From the NCBI RefSeq assembly GCF_020880975.1, contig NZ_JAJIWP010000003.1:1-64000 (forward strand): a DNA stretch of 64,000 nucleotides, given 5' to 3'. Numbering within the stretch: the stretch's first letter is position 1; every line of letters begins with the position of its first letter. This document shows, one piece after another, positions 62,943-64,000 of this stretch. The notes under the pieces are model-generated. The model was given only the letters and a program-made list of their open reading frames with translations, was not told where the DNA came from and ran no database searches. A program made the position numbers and the translations under genes. The DNA is from Mucilaginibacter sp. UR6-1. GTDB lineage: Bacteria > Bacteroidota > Bacteroidia > Sphingobacteriales > Sphingobacteriaceae.

Positions 62943-63281
62943 ATGAAAAAGAACCAGAAGTACACCGGCGTGGTTTACTCAACCGACCCGGGTTTTCACT
63001 ATAATGAAGCGGATAGCGGGCCGCAGGATACCCTTGCACCGCAGCAGCAAAATCTAAAAATACATCTCGACCGTAAAGGCGGCGGCAAACTGGTTACCCG
63101 TATTGTGGGTTTTATTGGTTTGGACAGCGATTTGGAAGCGCTTGGCAAAAAGCTAAAAGCCAAATGCGGCGTTGGCGGCAGTGCCAAGGATGGCGAGATT
63201 TTGATACAAGGCGATTTTAGGGATAAGATATTGGCCATGCTGCTGGCAGATGGTTATAAGGCTAAAAAAGCCGGCGGATAA
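62943..63281 (+). CDS. SUI1/eIF1-like translation factor (YciH family)
   Basis: A 112-residue protein. [23 protein letters not shown] and [25 protein letters not shown] are the SUI1 fold signatures (KGGGKxVTxIxG, CGVGGSxKDGEIxIQG). In eukaryotes SUI1 (eIF1) checks start-codon choice; bacterial YciH proteins may do so with weak leaderless mRNAs, which is of interest in a genome with little Shine-Dalgarno use. It follows the lipid kinase gene by 63 bp and may share its transcript. Confidence 0.93.
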   Translation: MKKNQKYTGVVYSTDPGFHYNEADSGPQDTLAPQQQNLKIHLDRKGGGKLVTRIVGFIGLDSDLEALGKKLKAKCGVGGSAKDGEILIQGDFRDKILAMLLADGYKAKKAGG

Positions 63282-63722
63282 CCGTTTTATGCCATCGATT
63301 GCAAATTTGTTAAAAAAAGATATTATTTGCTTTTGATGGTATTATAAATAAAAATACAACTAAATTTACAGTTAATATACTAATTTACAGGCTTAAACGT
63401 ATGTTAGTAATACTAAAATTGTTGCACAGTGGTAAAAATCTATCAGTTTAGTTACACACTTTTTGTAGGATAATTTTTGCTATTATTGAAAAAAATAATT
63501 TTCATTGTAAAAAATTATAGTTGCAACAAACAATATTTGGTACTGTACACGTTATTGTATTCCGCCATTTATCGAAACAATATTGCGGCTAATTGTTAAA
63601 TAATTATTAAGAATAGCGGATTTTGATTTTTTTCCATTCCGAAAATTTTAATTTTGTTATTCGCTGAGTAAGCATATTAAACATAAAAAATAAACATAAA
63701 CTAAAAACTAAATTTTACTGTA
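63282..63722. other. AT-rich intergenic region before exbB
   Basis: The 441-bp gap has no open frame of note. A likely promoter lies at 63622-63656. Upstream of it the region is very AT-rich with runs of A and T, without repeats or strong hairpins that I can see. Confidence 0.6.
63622..63656 (+). promoter_or_regulatory. Promoter of exbB
   Basis: TTTG (63622-63625) and TAATTTTG (63649-63656) are 23 bp apart. The -7 element is perfect and the leader to ATG 63723 would be about 60 bases. Confidence 0.55.
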
Positions 63723-64000
63723 ATGGCTAACGTACCATCAAAACCAAGTACTCCTGTTAAACAAGAAAGCTCAAGCTCATCGGGCATTTTCGCAACTCTT
63801 GCTATTCCTTTATGTATAGTAGTTGCTATCTGTATTTTTATTTTCGTATTAGGTCACCCAAGCCACTACAAAGGTGGTGATCCGGCTAATGAGCCTGAAG
63901 ACGTTTTCGGTACTGTACACAAAGGTGGTCCGATTGTACCGGTTATCATCAGCTTCCTGTTGATGGTTATCGTTTTCTCTATCGAGCGTTTCATCGTTAT
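63723..64000 (+). CDS. exbB: MotA/TolQ/ExbB proton channel family protein, 3' end cut by the window
   Basis: The 92 visible codons begin MANVPSKPSTPVKQESSSS, followed by a membrane helix (about 22-45, IFATLAIPLCIVVAICIFIFVLG), a short periplasmic loop and the start of a second helix ending in VIVFSIERFIV. The N-terminal Ser-rich cytoplasmic tail and SIERF motif are typical of the ExbB proteins of Bacteroidota. It supplies proton-motive force to TonB for outer-membrane uptake; exbD and tonB genes would be expected beyond the edge. The rest of the gene is outside the window. Confidence 0.88.
   Translation, partial: MANVPSKPSTPVKQESSSSSGIFATLAIPLCIVVAICIFIFVLGHPSHYKGGDPANEPEDVFGTVHKGGPIVPVIISFLLMVIVFSIERFIV

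Overview
The window reads as a chromosomal segment of a Bacteroidota bacterium, most likely a Sphingobacteriaceae member such as Mucilaginibacter (inference, no search was run). Support: several genes are preceded by the Bacteroidota -7 element TAnnTTTG, Shine-Dalgarno sequences are almost absent, and the gene content (PorP/SprF protein, arrays of large FtsX/MacB permeases, a GOB-like class B3 metallo-beta-lactamase, a complete ebo cluster) is typical of that phylum. The segment opens with the 3' end of a 5S rRNA gene and closes inside an ExbB/TolQ proton-channel gene.

Layout. 1-143: 5S rRNA and its terminator. 243-778: a small secreted-protein gene that appears frameshifted. 813-7706 (minus): four-gene operon of a membrane sensor kinase, a BcsB-like periplasmic protein, a cellulose-synthase-type family 2 glycosyltransferase with an N-terminal MshEN-like domain, and a polytopic membrane protein; together a probable exopolysaccharide secretion system. 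8284-16692: acyl-ACP desaturase, aldo/keto reductase, a possible small RNA with a strong terminator, a GreA/GreB-like protein, a TPR sensor kinase, a lipoprotein, a sialate O-acetylesterase-type enzyme and a Pmp3 protein. 16750-41069: a two-component system (NtrB-like kinase, NtrC-like sigma-54 activator) divergent from a very large MacAB-TolC-like efflux locus: HlyD adaptor, ATPase, six tandem FtsX permeases, a seventh permease in its own unit, a second ATPase and TolC. 41280-45106: lipoprotein, recN, fabI, small GNAT protein. 45114-54466 (minus): AsmA-like protein and the complete eboA-F cluster headed by a TMEM220-like gene. 54596-64000: class B3 beta-lactamase, nitroreductase, OmpA lipoprotein, PorP/SprF protein, NUDIX hydrolase, small membrane proteins, AraC regulator, metK under a SAM-II-like riboswitch, lipid kinase, SUI1-like factor and the start of exbB.

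The most interesting signal is regulatory. Each of the three efflux transcription units carries the same upstream module: two copies of a 16-bp site (consensus TGTWWCRHWWSCGWAC) exactly 22 bp apart, followed 69-70 bp later by a TGGYATG element resembling the -24 half of a sigma-54 promoter. With the adjacent NtrC-like activator this suggests one dedicated regulon driving the whole array of paralogous permeases. The second highlight is the complete ebo operon, a conserved cluster whose biochemical product is still unclear, here with a TMEM220-like gene as first member.
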